Shown: positions 8,464 to 19,022, counted from the stretch's first letter. The stretch is 64,000 nucleotides of DNA from Paracoccaceae bacterium (GCA_014872875.1 WKFI01000001.1:48587-112586); one strand, 5' to 3'. Notes: generated by a model not told the origin, from the sequence alone. Numbers and translations: made by a program.

Positions 8464-9267
8464 ATGCCACTGGACGACGTCATTCTGACCGCCACCAATG
8501 TCTCAAAAACCTTCGGCAAGAAGAACAAAACGGTCGAGGCCCTGCGAGAGGTGTCCTTCTCTGTTGCACGGAACGAACTCTGCATCCTGCTGGGGCCGTC
8601 CGGATGCGGGAAGTCCACACTTCTTAACATCGTCGCCGGCCTGGAAGATCCCACAGGCGGGGGAGTGTGCCTGGAAGGCAAACGCATTCACGGCCCGTCG
8701 CGAGAACGCGGGATGGTATTTCAGAGCTACACGTCCTTTCCCTGGCTGACGGTTTTCGAAAACGTCGAATACGGGATGAAACTGAACGGAGTTCCCAAGG
8801 ACGAACGCAAGGAACGGGCCGAAAAATTCATCGATCTGGTGCACTTGACCAGATTCCGCGATGCTTATCCCAAGACCTTGTCCGGCGGGATGAAACAGCG
8901 CGTCGCCATCGCTCGCACGTTGGCCAACGAACCCGATATTTTGCTGATGGACGAACCATTTGGCGCACTGGATGCCGAAACGCGATGGCATATGCAGGAA
9001 ATGCTGCTGGAAATTGTCGAGACCACCCACACGACAATCCTGCTGGTGACTCACGACATCCAAGAAGCGATCTTTCTGGCCGACAAGATTGTCTTTCTGT
9101 CCGCCAACCCGGGGCGGCTGAAAACCGTATTGGAGTTGGACTTCAAGAAAGGCAAAGACCTGAAAAGCAAGGAGGATCTGATCGCGCTGCCGGGCTATCT
9201 GGAATGCGAACGTGAAATCACCGCACTGATGCGGGCCGAGGCCGGGAAATCCAAGGACGACTACTAG
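8464..9267 (+). CDS. ABC transporter ATP-binding protein, SsuB/TauB type
   Basis: 267 residues. Walker A GPSGCGKST (about 43-51), Q-loop VFQSYTSFPWLTV, signature LSGGMKQRVAIART (about 140), Walker B DILLMDEPFGALD, and the switch His in LLVTHDIQEA. The C-terminus (YLECEREITALMRAEAG) resembles nitrate/sulfonate-type ATPases. It powers the importer encoded at 6379-8382. Its last 50 bp overlap the 3' end of the convergent LysR gene. Confidence 0.92.
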   Translation: MPLDDVILTATNVSKTFGKKNKTVEALREVSFSVARNELCILLGPSGCGKSTLLNIVAGLEDPTGGGVCLEGKRIHGPSRERGMVFQSYTSFPWLTVFENVEYGMKLNGVPKDERKERAEKFIDLVHLTRFRDAYPKTLSGGMKQRVAIARTLANEPDILLMDEPFGALDAETRWHMQEMLLEIVETTHTTILLVTHDIQEAIFLADKIVFLSANPGRLKTVLELDFKKGKDLKSKEDLIALPGYLECEREITALMRAEAGKSKDDY

Positions 9268-10132
9268 GCTCTGGATCGGCCAACTCCAACAGCCAGTTCC
9301 ACACGATTTCAACGGCTTGCTTTCGGTCCTGCTGGCGGTGCGCCAGCAGGAAGAATGCCTTGTCCTCTTCCAGAAACTGCGGTGACACCTGCACCAACCG
9401 CCCTGCCGAAATATCATGAGCGGCCAAGAACCGGCTGACCAGCGCCACCCCCTGACCCGCAATCGCTGCATCCAATGCCAACGCGGTCTGGTTCAGTTGC
9501 AACCCGCGCCCCGAGGTATCCTGAATTCCCAGCATCTGAAGAAACGCACCCCAGTGATCATGGGCGTCGTGCAGTTTCGGCAATCCTGCCAGAACTTGCG
9601 GTGTTATCGGGTCGGGCGCAAACCCCGGCGCGGCGACGGCGATGATCTCCTGCCGAAACAACATCACCGCGTCGATCGCTGCGCCAAAGGGCGGAGACCC
9701 CTGCCGGATCGCCAGATCAATCCCATCGCCATGAAAGCGTGACAGCTTTTCGGTCGACAAGATGCAGAGGTCGATCTGCGGATGCGACTCGGAAAACCCT
9801 GGCAGATTGGGGATCAGCCATTTCGCCGCAAAGGTCGGGGTGACGCTGATCAACACCCGCTCCGGGCCCGGGCGCAGATCCTGTGTCGCCGCGCGTAGCC
9901 CGGCAAAGGCTTCGGCCACCCGCCCGTGATAACGCCGCCCGGCTTCGGTAAATGCCAATCCCTTTGGCAGTCGTTCGAACAGTTTCAGCCCCAAATGATC
10001 CTCAAGCAGACGCACTTGCTGTGCCACGGCACCCTGGGTGACACCGATTTCTTCGGAGGCTATCCGAAAATTCAGGCAGCGTCCTGCAGCATCAAAAGCC
10101 CGCAGGGCGTTCAGAGGGGGAAGCGAGGTCAT
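9218..10132 (-). CDS. LysR-family regulator (GcvA-like)
   Basis: 304 residues. N-terminal winged helix: PPLNALRAFDAAGRCLNFRIASEEIGVTQGAVAQQVRLLE, then LKLFERLPKGLAFTEAG, the standard LysR DNA-binding domain; the rest is a periplasmic-binding-like effector domain (AAKWLIPNLPGF). It is divergent from the SDR gene at 10230 (97-bp gap), the usual arrangement for a LysR and its target, and convergent with the ABC ATPase gene. It probably regulates the SDR; control of the ABC operon is possible but less direct. Confidence 0.9.
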   Translation of the reverse strand: MTSLPPLNALRAFDAAGRCLNFRIASEEIGVTQGAVAQQVRLLEDHLGLKLFERLPKGLAFTEAGRRYHGRVAEAFAGLRAATQDLRPGPERVLISVTPTFAAKWLIPNLPGFSESHPQIDLCILSTEKLSRFHGDGIDLAIRQGSPPFGAAIDAVMLFRQEIIAVAAPGFAPDPITPQVLAGLPKLHDAHDHWGAFLQMLGIQDTSGRGLQLNQTALALDAAIAGQGVALVSRFLAAHDISAGRLVQVSPQFLEEDKAFFLLAHRQQDRKQAVEIVWNWLLELADPEPSSRPWISRPRPASVR

Positions 10133-10229
10133 TAGGCAATAGTATTTCTACAGTCATGAAAAATCAATTCTGGCGCGAAACCTCGCTTGGAAAGCCCCAT
10201 ATTTCGAACAATCAGAAATGGAGGCTGTC

Positions 10230-10934
10230 ATGACAGTAGAAAAAACCGCGCTCATCACCGCAGGCGGCAGCGGCATGGGCGCTGATGCGGCACGCCGTCT
10301 CGCCGCGGATGGGTTCAAGGTCGCAATCCTGTCCTCATCCGGCAAAGGCGAGGCGTTGGCGGAGGAGCTTGGCGGCTTTGGCGTGACGGGATCGAACCTG
10401 AAATCCGAGGACCTGTCGGCACTGATCGATGGCGCCATGCAGCGCTGGGGGCGGGTTGACGTGCTGGTGAATTCTGCCGGGCACGGCCCCAAGGGCCCGG
10501 TGCTGGAAATGTCCGATGAAGACTGGCATCAGGGGATGGAGGTCTATCTCATGAACGTTATTCGCCCGACCCGGCTGGTCACCCCGATCATGCAGGACCA
10601 GGGCGGCGGCGCGATCATCAACATCTCGACCTTTGCCGCATTCGAACCGGATCCGCTGTTTCCGACCTCGGGCGTGTTCCGCGCCGGGCTGGCGGCATTC
10701 TCCAAGCTGTTTGCCGATAAATATGCCCCCGACAATCTACGGATGAACAACATTCTACCCGGATTCATCGACAGCTTGCCCGAAACCGAAGACCGCCGTG
10801 CGCGCATCCCGTTGGGTCGCTACGGGCGAACTGATGAGGTTTCGTCGCTTATCTCATGGTTGGCGAGTGACGCGGGCGGCTATATGACTGGCCAGAATTT
10901 GCGCGTCGATGGCGGGCTGACAAGGTCTGTTTGA
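10230..10934 (+). CDS. Short-chain dehydrogenase/reductase
   Basis: 234 residues. N-terminal cofactor motif ITAGGSGMG (TGxxxGxG type), NSAG near residue 80, and the C-terminal MTGQNLRVDGG typical of classical SDRs. The catalytic region reads NISTFAAFEPDPLFPTSGVFRAGLAAFSK: Ser is present, but the expected YxxxK is not obvious (Ser/Gly-Val-Phe-Arg instead of Tyr-xxx-Lys), so activity is uncertain. Start at 10230 chosen for GGAGG 7 bp upstream; an ATG at 10218 overlaps that element. Divergent from the LysR gene. Confidence 0.85.
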   Translation: MTVEKTALITAGGSGMGADAARRLAADGFKVAILSSSGKGEALAEELGGFGVTGSNLKSEDLSALIDGAMQRWGRVDVLVNSAGHGPKGPVLEMSDEDWHQGMEVYLMNVIRPTRLVTPIMQDQGGGAIINISTFAAFEPDPLFPTSGVFRAGLAAFSKLFADKYAPDNLRMNNILPGFIDSLPETEDRRARIPLGRYGRTDEVSSLISWLASDAGGYMTGQNLRVDGGLTRSV

Positions 10935-10968
10935 CAGTCTGCGCTGACGGAGCGTTGTCGGCCCTAAA

Positions 10969-10996
10969 CCAAGAGCAGCCTCATGGGCTGCCTTGG
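10969..10996. terminator. Bidirectional terminator between SDR and Lrp-type genes
   Basis: CCAAG-A-GCAGCC (10969-10980), TCATG loop, GGCTGC-CTTGG (10986-10996): an 11-bp stem with one bulged A, between convergent stops at 10934 and 11008. Read on the minus strand it is followed by a short T-run (TTTAG). Confidence 0.6.
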
Positions 10997-11007
10997 CGGT
11001 TGATCGC

Positions 11008-11535
11008 CTACCCTTCGGTCTGCTCCCAGTCGCGTTTCAACAGGAACTGGTTCTTGAAGTTTTTGAGGCCCAGCATCACTTCGGCGTCGACAATGTCTTC
11101 GCAGCTGTGAATGTGGTCTTCTAGGAAGGAAGCCATGTTGTCCGGCTCGTCGCAGACGATTTCGATCAGCAGGTCGAACCGTCCGGTAACCCACAAAATG
11201 TAGACCACGCTGGAAACAGCGCTCAAGCGATCGGCCACAGCTTTTGGGGTTACTCCCGGAGCCACCTTCACGCAGACCATCGCATCGGCTTTGTATTCGG
11301 TCGCACGCGGGTCGGCGATCGCCACGATGCGCAGCATCCCGGCCTCTTTCATACCGTTTACCCGATTGCGGATCGTACCTTCGGACACTTTCAGCTTTTG
11401 AGCGATCTCTGAAAACGCCATACGCCCGTCTTGTTCGAGCATCTTGACGATTTCACTGTTCAGACGTTCCTCGACCGAATGCGTACCGCGTTGGCGCGTC
11501 GGCTTTTCCTGCTCATTGCGTCGGTTAATATTCAC
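11008..11535 (-). CDS. Lrp/AsnC-family regulator
   Basis: 175 residues if translation starts at the GTG at 11535 (GAGG 9 bp upstream); an ATG at 11625 would add 30 unlikely residues. HTH: MLEQDGRMAFSEIAQKLKVSEGTIRNRVN; then the RAM/AsnC effector domain with YILWVTGRFDLLIEIVCDE. Lrp-type proteins sense amino acids or related ligands as octamers. It is followed on the same strand side by a MetX-like hydrolase and a glutamine-synthetase-like gene upstream, so it may sense their product or substrate. Confidence 0.9.
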   Translation of the reverse strand: MNINRRNEQEKPTRQRGTHSVEERLNSEIVKMLEQDGRMAFSEIAQKLKVSEGTIRNRVNGMKEAGMLRIVAIADPRATEYKADAMVCVKVAPGVTPKAVADRLSAVSSVVYILWVTGRFDLLIEIVCDEPDNMASFLEDHIHSCEDIVDAEVMLGLKNFKNQFLLKRDWEQTEG

Positions 11536-11715
11536 CTTGTGCCTCAATCCCAGAAGGGCCCTGTGCCGGGCCATTGACCCGATCGAATATAGGACCGGGA
11601 CTCGCGGTAAGGCAAATCGATTCACGACACGCTTTGATCAGAAAAGGCCATTTGACGTGGTCTTTCTGCGAATTCCCCAAAGTTGTAACCCAAGTCCCTA
11701 AGGTATCAGCAGGGG

Positions 11716-12732
11716 TCAGGATGCCATGAGCTCTTGGATATTGCGGTCAAGCTGCGCCGTGAAACCGGCGTCATTGCCCGGATTGGCGGCGCAATGACCA
11801 AAATCAGACGCATATGGCCGAAAGATTGCCCCAGGGATCAGATTGGCTTCGATTTCGTTGTCCTCGGGCGGGAAATAAAGGTCGCGGGTGCACGGCATGA
11901 GGATACTCCGAGCCCGGATCGACCCCAGAGCTGCTTTGAAATCTCCGTTGAACCGCGGTCCTGCACTGACGTCACCGGCCTGCCAAGTTGCGAGCTTGCA
12001 CAGCAGATCATTGGCGTCCCAGTTTTCCGCGTGATCAAAGGCCCAGTCATCCATCAGCGCCATCGGACTGTCATAACCCAGCTGCTTGTAAAGCCCATTC
12101 CTGTAGAATGCCTGACTGAAGGCCCAGCCTGCGTAAACCCGCCCAAACGCTTTCAGCCCTTCGATCGGCTGCCTGTCATAATGCCCGCCGTTCCAAACCG
12201 GGTCTGCACAAAGGGCGGCCTTGACCCCTTCAAGGAATACAAAGTTGTGCGGGGATGTTCTTGCTGAAGCACAGAATGGCAGGATGGCGCGCACCATGTC
12301 GGGATATTGCACCGCCCATTGGTAGGACTGGCAGCCCGCCATCGACCAACCGGTGACCAGCGCAATCTGCGTCACGCCCAGCCGTTCGGTCAGCAAACGG
12401 TGTTGCGCAGCGATGTTGTCATGGAGGGTGACATGGGGGAAGTTGCCACCGGCCTGAACACCGTTGGTGTTGCTGGGTGACGAGGAAACACCATTGCCGA
12501 ACAAGTTCACGGAAACGATGAAATGCCGCGCAGGATCCAACGCGCGCCCCGGCCCGAAGAACCCTTCGTTCCGACCGTGACTGCCTGTGTAGAAGGTCGG
12601 CATGACAATGACGTTGTCACCTTTGGCCGACAGGGCCCCATAGGTCTTGTATGCCAGTCGCGCGTTCCTGAGCACGCCGCCCCCCAACAAAGGATGATCA
12701 CCGAGCTCAAAGATCTCATGGTCCAAGGACAT
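11716..12732 (-). CDS. MetX-like alpha/beta hydrolase (homoserine O-acetyltransferase family)
   Basis: 338 residues; start at 12732 chosen for GGAG upstream. Nucleophile elbow GWSMAGCQS (about 140), acid Asp in CTRDLYFPPEDNE and His in SDFGHCAANPGND near the end, the catalytic triad of the family. Homoserine/serine acetyltransferases acylate amino-acid hydroxyls with acetyl-CoA; several relatives are plain hydrolases. The neighbourhood (Lrp regulator, gamma-glutamylamide-ligase-like protein) favours a catabolic amide or ester hydrolase over methionine synthesis, but this is inference. Confidence 0.75.
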   Translation of the reverse strand: MSLDHEIFELGDHPLLGGGVLRNARLAYKTYGALSAKGDNVIVMPTFYTGSHGRNEGFFGPGRALDPARHFIVSVNLFGNGVSSSPSNTNGVQAGGNFPHVTLHDNIAAQHRLLTERLGVTQIALVTGWSMAGCQSYQWAVQYPDMVRAILPFCASARTSPHNFVFLEGVKAALCADPVWNGGHYDRQPIEGLKAFGRVYAGWAFSQAFYRNGLYKQLGYDSPMALMDDWAFDHAENWDANDLLCKLATWQAGDVSAGPRFNGDFKAALGSIRARSILMPCTRDLYFPPEDNEIEANLIPGAIFRPYASDFGHCAANPGNDAGFTAQLDRNIQELMAS

Positions 12733-12844
12733 GGCCACACTCCAAAAAGAAAGGGGCAAACCGTGTTCTGACCAACAACGTTTGCCCAAGTGGAACAAGG
12801 CGGACCGGGAGAGAACGCCCGCCTTGCCAGGGAAGGATGCGCGG

Positions 12845-14287
12845 TTAGTACAGCCGCAGATACTCCTGTACTTCCCAATCGGTGACCGACTGGTGATAGC
12901 GTTCCCATTCGTCGTTCTTGTATTCTAGGAACGACTTGCGCATCACCGGACCCATGACATGTTCGGCCATGTCGTCATGGCGCAGGGCCTCGATTGCGTT
13001 GTAGAGCGTGCGCGGCAGGCGGCGGATGCCCAGCTCTTCCAGTTCGGCCTCGGTCTTGGCGTAAAGGTCGAAATCGGTGGGCTTGCCCGGGTCGATCTTG
13101 TTTTTGATGCCTTTCAAAGCACAGGACAGGTGCATCGCCATCGCCAGATAGACGTTCATGGTCATGTCGCAGGCGCGGTTTTCGATGCAGTGGCGGCTTT
13201 GCGGCAGGCGGAACTGGGCCGACCGGTTGTTGAAGCCATAGGTGATGTTGGTGGGCGCCCAGGTGACGGTGCCACCCTCGAAACCGCCAACACGCGGCAC
13301 CAGACCATTGTAGCTGTTCACCGTCGGGCAGGTGATCGCGGTGATCGCCTCGGCATGCTGCATCAGGCCACCCACAGCCCAGCGACTTTCATCCGACCAG
13401 TCGCTGCCATCCGGGGTTTCAAAGATGTTTTCGCCCGGGCGGCTTTCATGCTGCATCGACATGTTGATATGCGCGCCCGACCGCCAGTCGCCCACGGTGG
13501 GTTTCGGCATGAAGGTCACGAACATGCCGTGCTTCTTGGCCACCTCTTTCAGGGTGATGCGCAGGAACGCCAGACGGTCCGACATTTCCAGCATGTTGGT
13601 ATAGTGGAAATCCAGTTCGAACTGGGAATAGGCGCCCTCGGCCACCACGTCGTGCAGGTTCCAGCCCAGCCCTTCGATGATGTCGATCATGTCCTTGAGG
13701 AAGGGCATCGAGTCGATGGAATATTCCACGTCATAGCCGAAGGCCTGACGGCGCGGGGTGACGGCCTTGCCCAGATCGTCGTCGAATGCCTTCACCGGCA
13801 TGCCGTTCTCGTCATATTTCATGACAATGAATTCCGGCTCGACACCTGCATAACCGGTGTAACCTTCGTCGGCGGCTTCCTTCATCGCCCGCTTCAGCGC
13901 CTGACGCGAGCAGACGTTATAAGGCGCGTCCTCCCAGTAAAGATCCGAGAAGATGATCGCCATCGAGTTGTCCCAAGGGCAGACATAGACCGCGTCCAGA
14001 TCCGGCACCACAACCTGGTCACTGTCTGCGGGGCTGAGTTCCGGCACAAACGAGATCGAGTGCACCGCGAACTGCGGACCTTTGCCCAGACAAAGCGGCT
14101 CAAAATCGCTCATCGGCACCGGCTTGGTCTTGGGGATGCCGTGCAGGTCGATCCAGGCGGCCATGACGTATTTCACGCCAGCTTCTTCCAGCTGCGCCTT
14201 GACCTCGGGGATGCGCGGGCGGTTGCGCTCTACCGCATCCTCGAACCGTTCATAATAAATCTTGGTGGCCGGGTTCGATTTTAACAT
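12845..14287 (-). CDS. Glutamine synthetase family protein (gamma-glutamylmethylamide-synthetase / GlnT-like)
   Basis: 480 residues, start at 14287 with AGGAGG upstream. Catalytic-domain blocks: GVEPEFIVMKYDE (metal Glu), YSQFELDF, GAHINMSM (ATP/metal His), and NRSAQFRLPQSRHCIENRACD followed by VYLAMAMHLSCALKGI and KNKIDPG. The ENRACD and KNKIDPG blocks resemble gamma-glutamylmethylamide synthetase and GlnT more than housekeeping GlnA. Such ligases join glutamate to ammonia or an amine with ATP, the first step of the gamma-glutamylmethylamide route of methylamine use. Divergent from the DMT exporter gene across 328 bp. The amine is unknown. Confidence 0.82.
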   Translation of the reverse strand: MLKSNPATKIYYERFEDAVERNRPRIPEVKAQLEEAGVKYVMAAWIDLHGIPKTKPVPMSDFEPLCLGKGPQFAVHSISFVPELSPADSDQVVVPDLDAVYVCPWDNSMAIIFSDLYWEDAPYNVCSRQALKRAMKEAADEGYTGYAGVEPEFIVMKYDENGMPVKAFDDDLGKAVTPRRQAFGYDVEYSIDSMPFLKDMIDIIEGLGWNLHDVVAEGAYSQFELDFHYTNMLEMSDRLAFLRITLKEVAKKHGMFVTFMPKPTVGDWRSGAHINMSMQHESRPGENIFETPDGSDWSDESRWAVGGLMQHAEAITAITCPTVNSYNGLVPRVGGFEGGTVTWAPTNITYGFNNRSAQFRLPQSRHCIENRACDMTMNVYLAMAMHLSCALKGIKNKIDPGKPTDFDLYAKTEAELEELGIRRLPRTLYNAIEALRHDDMAEHVMGPVMRKSFLEYKNDEWERYHQSVTDWEVQEYLRLY

Positions 14288-14615
14288 TCTGGGGTTCCTC
14301 CTGTTCGGCATAGCCGTCTTTTTTTCATTTCATACGCGCCGGGCTCAAACCCGTCGGGCGCGGACCGACCTGACGTCTCTCGCAGCGATTTGGGCGGATG
14401 CCCCACGCCAGTTTTTCGTCATCTCTGCCCTTACTGAAATACGAAAAACAAATTCTGTCCAGCTATTTTTTGCGGATTCTTTAGATTGAACTGATGTATA
14501 CTTTAGAATATTGGTGTTTTTGTAAGGAAAATGCAAAAATATGTGTAACTCCCATGCGAACTCCGAAGCCCGGAAAGCCAATTGATCAATCCAAGCCAAG
14601 GCGGGCGATTCGGGC
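14288..14615. other. Gene-free divergent region
   Basis: 328 bp between the glutamine-synthetase-like gene and the DMT gene. The stretch 14440-14545 is clearly AT-rich and should hold both promoters (for example TATACTTTAGAATATT around 14497). No clear dyad, repeat or RNA gene was recognised; Lrp-type proteins bind degenerate AT-rich sites that would be hard to see by eye. Confidence 0.5.
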
Positions 14616-15491
14616 GTGAAGCTGCTACGGTCCACCCCCTCCAGCGAACTCAAACGAGTCGGTTGGATGATCGTTGCCATGTTTTCGTTCGCTGTTGAGG
14701 ACGCGCTCTTGAAAGCCGTTCTTGCTCAGCTCCCGGTGGCGCAGGTCCTGATCATGTTCGGAACCGGAGGAGTTTTGGGGTTCTGTGCGATGGCGAGCCT
14801 GAACAGGTCACAGATCGTGACGCCCGGATTGTTCTCACGGCCAATGGTAATCCGCAGCATCTGCGAGGTCTCAGCGCGCCTGTTTCATGTCATGGCGCTG
14901 GCCGTTGTCCCCCTGTCCCTGGTTACGGCCATCTTGCAAGCTGCACCGGTTCTGGTTGTCGCCGGGTGTGCAGTAATCTTTCATGAGCGGGTTGGGCTTC
15001 TGAAATGGACAGCAATCTTGCTCAGCCTCGTCGGCGTGGGATTCCTGTTGAGACTGGATGGCTCACAAAGCTCTGCTTGGGTTTTTCTGGCCATTCTTGG
15101 CATGCTCGGCACAGTCGGCCGAGACATCGCCGCACGTGCGCTGCCACATGGTCTCTCGGGTGGCACCATCGGTATCTTTGGGTTTCTCGCAACCGCTTTT
15201 GCGGGGATGCTGGCGGGCCTCTGGGAACAGCAGCCTTTCGTATTGCCAGATCTGCGGACCATTCTGGCTTTGCTCGCAGCCGTTTCCGTAGGAATGCTGG
15301 CATATGCCGGTTTGACAAGAGCAACACGAGCCGGACCAGCGGCAATTGTCACCCCATTCCGATACACCCGGCTGATCTTTGGACTGGCAATCGGTTTCGC
15401 AATATTTGGCGAAACAATAACTCTTTCTTCTCTGCTAGGCTGTGGTTTGATCCTTCTGTCCGGCATCGTCGTGCTGAGCAAGGCAGACTAA
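14616..15491 (+). CDS. EamA/DMT-superfamily transporter
   Basis: 291 residues, GTG start, ten predicted hydrophobic segments in two repeated halves (the EamA duplication): FSFAVEDALLKAVLAQLP opens the first half, FLAILGMLGTVGRDIAARALP the second. Members export amino acids, metabolites or drugs across the inner membrane. Divergent from the glutamine-synthetase-like gene, so it may export its substrate or product. The ribosome-binding site is weak; an alternative start is the ATG at codon 18. Confidence 0.82.
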   Translation: MKLLRSTPSSELKRVGWMIVAMFSFAVEDALLKAVLAQLPVAQVLIMFGTGGVLGFCAMASLNRSQIVTPGLFSRPMVIRSICEVSARLFHVMALAVVPLSLVTAILQAAPVLVVAGCAVIFHERVGLLKWTAILLSLVGVGFLLRLDGSQSSAWVFLAILGMLGTVGRDIAARALPHGLSGGTIGIFGFLATAFAGMLAGLWEQQPFVLPDLRTILALLAAVSVGMLAYAGLTRATRAGPAAIVTPFRYTRLIFGLAIGFAIFGETITLSSLLGCGLILLSGIVVLSKAD

Positions 15492-15694
15492 GCCGGTTAC
15501 AAACAGGTTTCCTTGACAGCGCTCCGGGCGAAAAATGTTTCGGAGCTCTGCCAGCCAGATTTTCGGTCAGTGTCCCACCTGAAATGTCCGCCAAGCGGAT
15601 CAGCAGTTGCGATGCGCTGTAGGCGAAGGACATGCAAGATGGGCTGGCGCTCAAAGAAGTACTGCGGATCACCAGCCCGTTCAGAACGCCGGGA

Positions 15695-16297
15695 TCAGAC
15701 CATGGCCGGGCGCACCGACTGATCGTGCTGCAGCTCTTCCATATCGGAATACCGATCGCCAATCCGGTGGTGCGGGCGCCCTCCGGTGGCGACACCAATG
15801 GCGATCAACACTTCATCGGGTGCGGGCGCGTCCGGGATATTGAACTCGACCGTCAGGAAATGCGACCGCGCGCCCCCTTGGGTTATATGTTTCAACGGCA
15901 TGGTGATCGAATTGCCCGGCCCACCACGTTTGTTCGAAAACGGGATGAACTCGCTGCTCTGCACCGCATCGCGCAGGAAGTTGCCAAAGCGTAATGTGTG
16001 GATCAGGGCCGATCCGTGTTCAATCTCACCATTCACACCCACAATGGCGGATTTTCCAAAGGCCTCGACCTTGTCACCACCGCCGACCAGCGGCATCAGG
16101 CGGTTCACCATCTCTTCGCCCAGCACCGGGGCAAAAGCGTGGATTTCTGGCGTCAGATCCTCGACAAAGCGGCCCGACCAGGGATTTTTCAACACCGCCG
16201 CCACAGCCGCCATACGCAGCGGAGGATTGGCGGGTTTGCAGCCTTCGATCAGGATGTCTTCGACAAAAGCAACGTATTTGCGGACTTCGGGGGTCAT
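15695..16297 (-). CDS. DUF1185 / amino acid synthesis family protein (PF06684)
   Basis: 200 residues. Recognised by VRKYVAFVEDILIEGCKP, the NPWSGRFVEDLTP block and VGVNGEIEHGSALIHTLRFG. Known from published structures (including a Ruegeria pomeroyi member) to have a chorismate-mutase-like fold; the reaction is unknown, with a suggested role in amino acid metabolism. It overlaps the alpha/beta hydrolase gene by 4 bp (ATGA) and is the last gene of the minus-strand operon with polyamine-type ABC transporter, luciferase-like oxygenase and aldehyde dehydrogenase, which argues for a catabolic role on an N-containing substrate. Confidence 0.85.
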   Translation of the reverse strand: MTPEVRKYVAFVEDILIEGCKPANPPLRMAAVAAVLKNPWSGRFVEDLTPEIHAFAPVLGEEMVNRLMPLVGGGDKVEAFGKSAIVGVNGEIEHGSALIHTLRFGNFLRDAVQSSEFIPFSNKRGGPGNSITMPLKHITQGGARSHFLTVEFNIPDAPAPDEVLIAIGVATGGRPHHRIGDRYSDMEELQHDQSVRPAMV

Positions 16298-17110
16298 GTG
16301 TCTTGAGTCTTTTCTGTTACGCCGCCATGCGCGGCAAGGAAGGGTTCGATCAGCGCCGCCACCTGATCCGGCGCTTCCAGCAGCACCGAGTGTTTCAGGC
16401 GGGGCAGGATGTGCAGGCGGGCATCGGGGATCTGCGCGGCCATGAACTCCGACATGCGGGGAGAGGACCCGATGTCGTTTTCCCCGGTCATCACCAGGGC
16501 GGGCGCCGTGACACGGTGCAGCTCGTCCCCCAGATCATTGCCCGCCAGCACGCGGTAGGCCGCGACATAGCAGTCGGGATCATTCTTCAGCGATTTCTGA
16601 CGCCGGGCCTCCAGCACTTCGGGGTGGGCCGCGACAAATTCCGGCGTGAACCAGCGATCCACAGCATTGGCCAGATGGGTCAGCGCGCCGTCGCGCGCCA
16701 GCGTTTCTGCGCGTTCATTGACGCGGGCCTGTTCCTCGGGCGTGCGCCCACCGACCGAGCTGACCAGCGTCAGACTACGCACCCGGTCCGGGTGGTTCAG
16801 CGCAATGGCCTGGGCGATCAACCCGCCCAGCGAAAACCCGATGACCGAGGCCGAGGAAACCTCCAAATGATCAAGCAGCGCCACCGCATCTTCGGCCAGC
16901 CCGTTCAGAGAATAAGGACCGGGCGTGCGCCTTGAGGCCCCGTGCCCGCGCAGGTCAAAGCGGATATAGCGGCGGTCAGGTGACAGGTGCGACAGCACCC
17001 CGTCCCAGCTTTCCAGATCCGAGCCGACGCCGTGGATCAGCAGCACCGGATCCCCCTGCTCCTGATATCCACCTGTATCGCGGTAGTTCAGCGCCACTTC
17101 GGGCGAATGT

Positions 17111-17118
<8 letters not shown>
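16294..17118 (-). CDS. Alpha/beta hydrolase, 3-oxoadipate-enol-lactonase-like
   Basis: 274 residues from the ATG at 17118, which lies 8 bp inside the end of the ABC ATPase gene (a start at 17145 is also open). Oxyanion HG in LLIHGVGSD, nucleophile elbow GFSLGG (about 100), acid Asp in MTGENDIG region and His in RLKHSVLLE. This is the typical PcaD-like size and pattern. It probably hydrolyses an ester, lactone or amide formed in the pathway of this operon. Translationally coupled to both neighbours. Confidence 0.82.
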
Positions 17119-18187
<1,069 letters not shown>

Positions 18188-18218
18188 GGGGTTTCCTCGG
18201 GATTTCCTCGGCGTTTCC

Positions 18219-19022
18219 TCACAGCCCGGCGGCGCGGCCAGATTTACGGCGAGCGACGCCATCGGCCAGCAGGGCGATCAGCGAAAACAGGAACAATACG
18301 GTGGCGATGGCCGCGATGGTCGGGTCGGTGTCGCCCTTGATGTTGGACCACATCTGCACGGTGACGGGTCGCACCCGGGGCGTGGACAGGAACAGTGACA
18401 CCACCAGTTCATCGAATGAGATCACCATGGCGAACAGCATGCCCGACAGCACCGATGGTGAGATCAGCGGCAGGGTGATGCGGCGGAATGTGGTCCAGGG
18501 CGGCGCGCCACAGTTTGCGGCGGCATCTTCAAGCCGTTTGTCGAACATCACCAGGTTGGCGCTGACCGTGGACAGCACATAAGGAAGTGTCAGGATCACA
18601 TGGGCCAGGATCAGCCCCTGCAGGTTGCCATAAAGTCCCCAGATCCGAAACACGCCGAAGATGGCCGCGGCGGTGATGATCACCGGAATGATCAGTGGCG
18701 CCATCAGTACGCCCCGGATGAACAGCGCCCATTTGCTCTGCATCCGGCTCAGCGCCAGCGCGGCAGCGGTGCCCAGAATGGTGGCGATGGCCGCGGCCGG
18801 TACCATGATTTTCAGCGTAGTGATCAGCGACCGGCTCCAGGTCGGGTTGCTGAACATCTTGTCATACCACTGCAGCGACAGCCCCGGCGGCGGAAAGGTC
18901 AGGAACAGCGCCGAGCTGAACGAGATCACCAGCACAATGACCAGCGGCGCCAGCATGTAGACCACCAGCAGCGCATTGATCACACCGCGCAGCCCGCCCC
19001 AGAATTTAGCGGAATAAAACAT
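18219..19022 (-). CDS. ABC transporter permease, PotC type
   Basis: 267 residues from the ATG at 19022, which overlaps the stop of the preceding permease gene by one base (TGATG). Hydrophobic segments from residue 13 on; the coupling loop reads EDAAANCGAPPWTTFRRITLP (EAA motif). Second membrane subunit of the polyamine/opine-type importer. An open extension upstream to 19124 lies within the PotB-like gene and is not likely used. Confidence 0.9.
   Translation of the reverse strand: MFYSAKFWGGLRGVINALLVVYMLAPLVIVLVISFSSALFLTFPPPGLSLQWYDKMFSNPTWSRSLITTLKIMVPAAAIATILGTAAALALSRMQSKWALFIRGVLMAPLIIPVIITAAAIFGVFRIWGLYGNLQGLILAHVILTLPYVLSTVSANLVMFDKRLEDAAANCGAPPWTTFRRITLPLISPSVLSGMLFAMVISFDELVVSLFLSTPRVRPVTVQMWSNIKGDTDPTIAAIATVLFLFSLIALLADGVARRKSGRAAGL

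Noticed and set aside
9218..9267. Convergent 50-bp overlap of the ABC ATPase and LysR genes as a regulatory antisense pair
   Set aside because: Short tail overlaps are common, and the LysR C-terminal tail there is poorly conserved in type; no sign of a specific function.
12959..14284. 441-aa plus-strand open frame opposite the glutamine-synthetase-like gene
   Set aside because: No recognisable domain, His/Arg-rich composition of an antisense frame, and the minus-strand gene has clear GS motifs.
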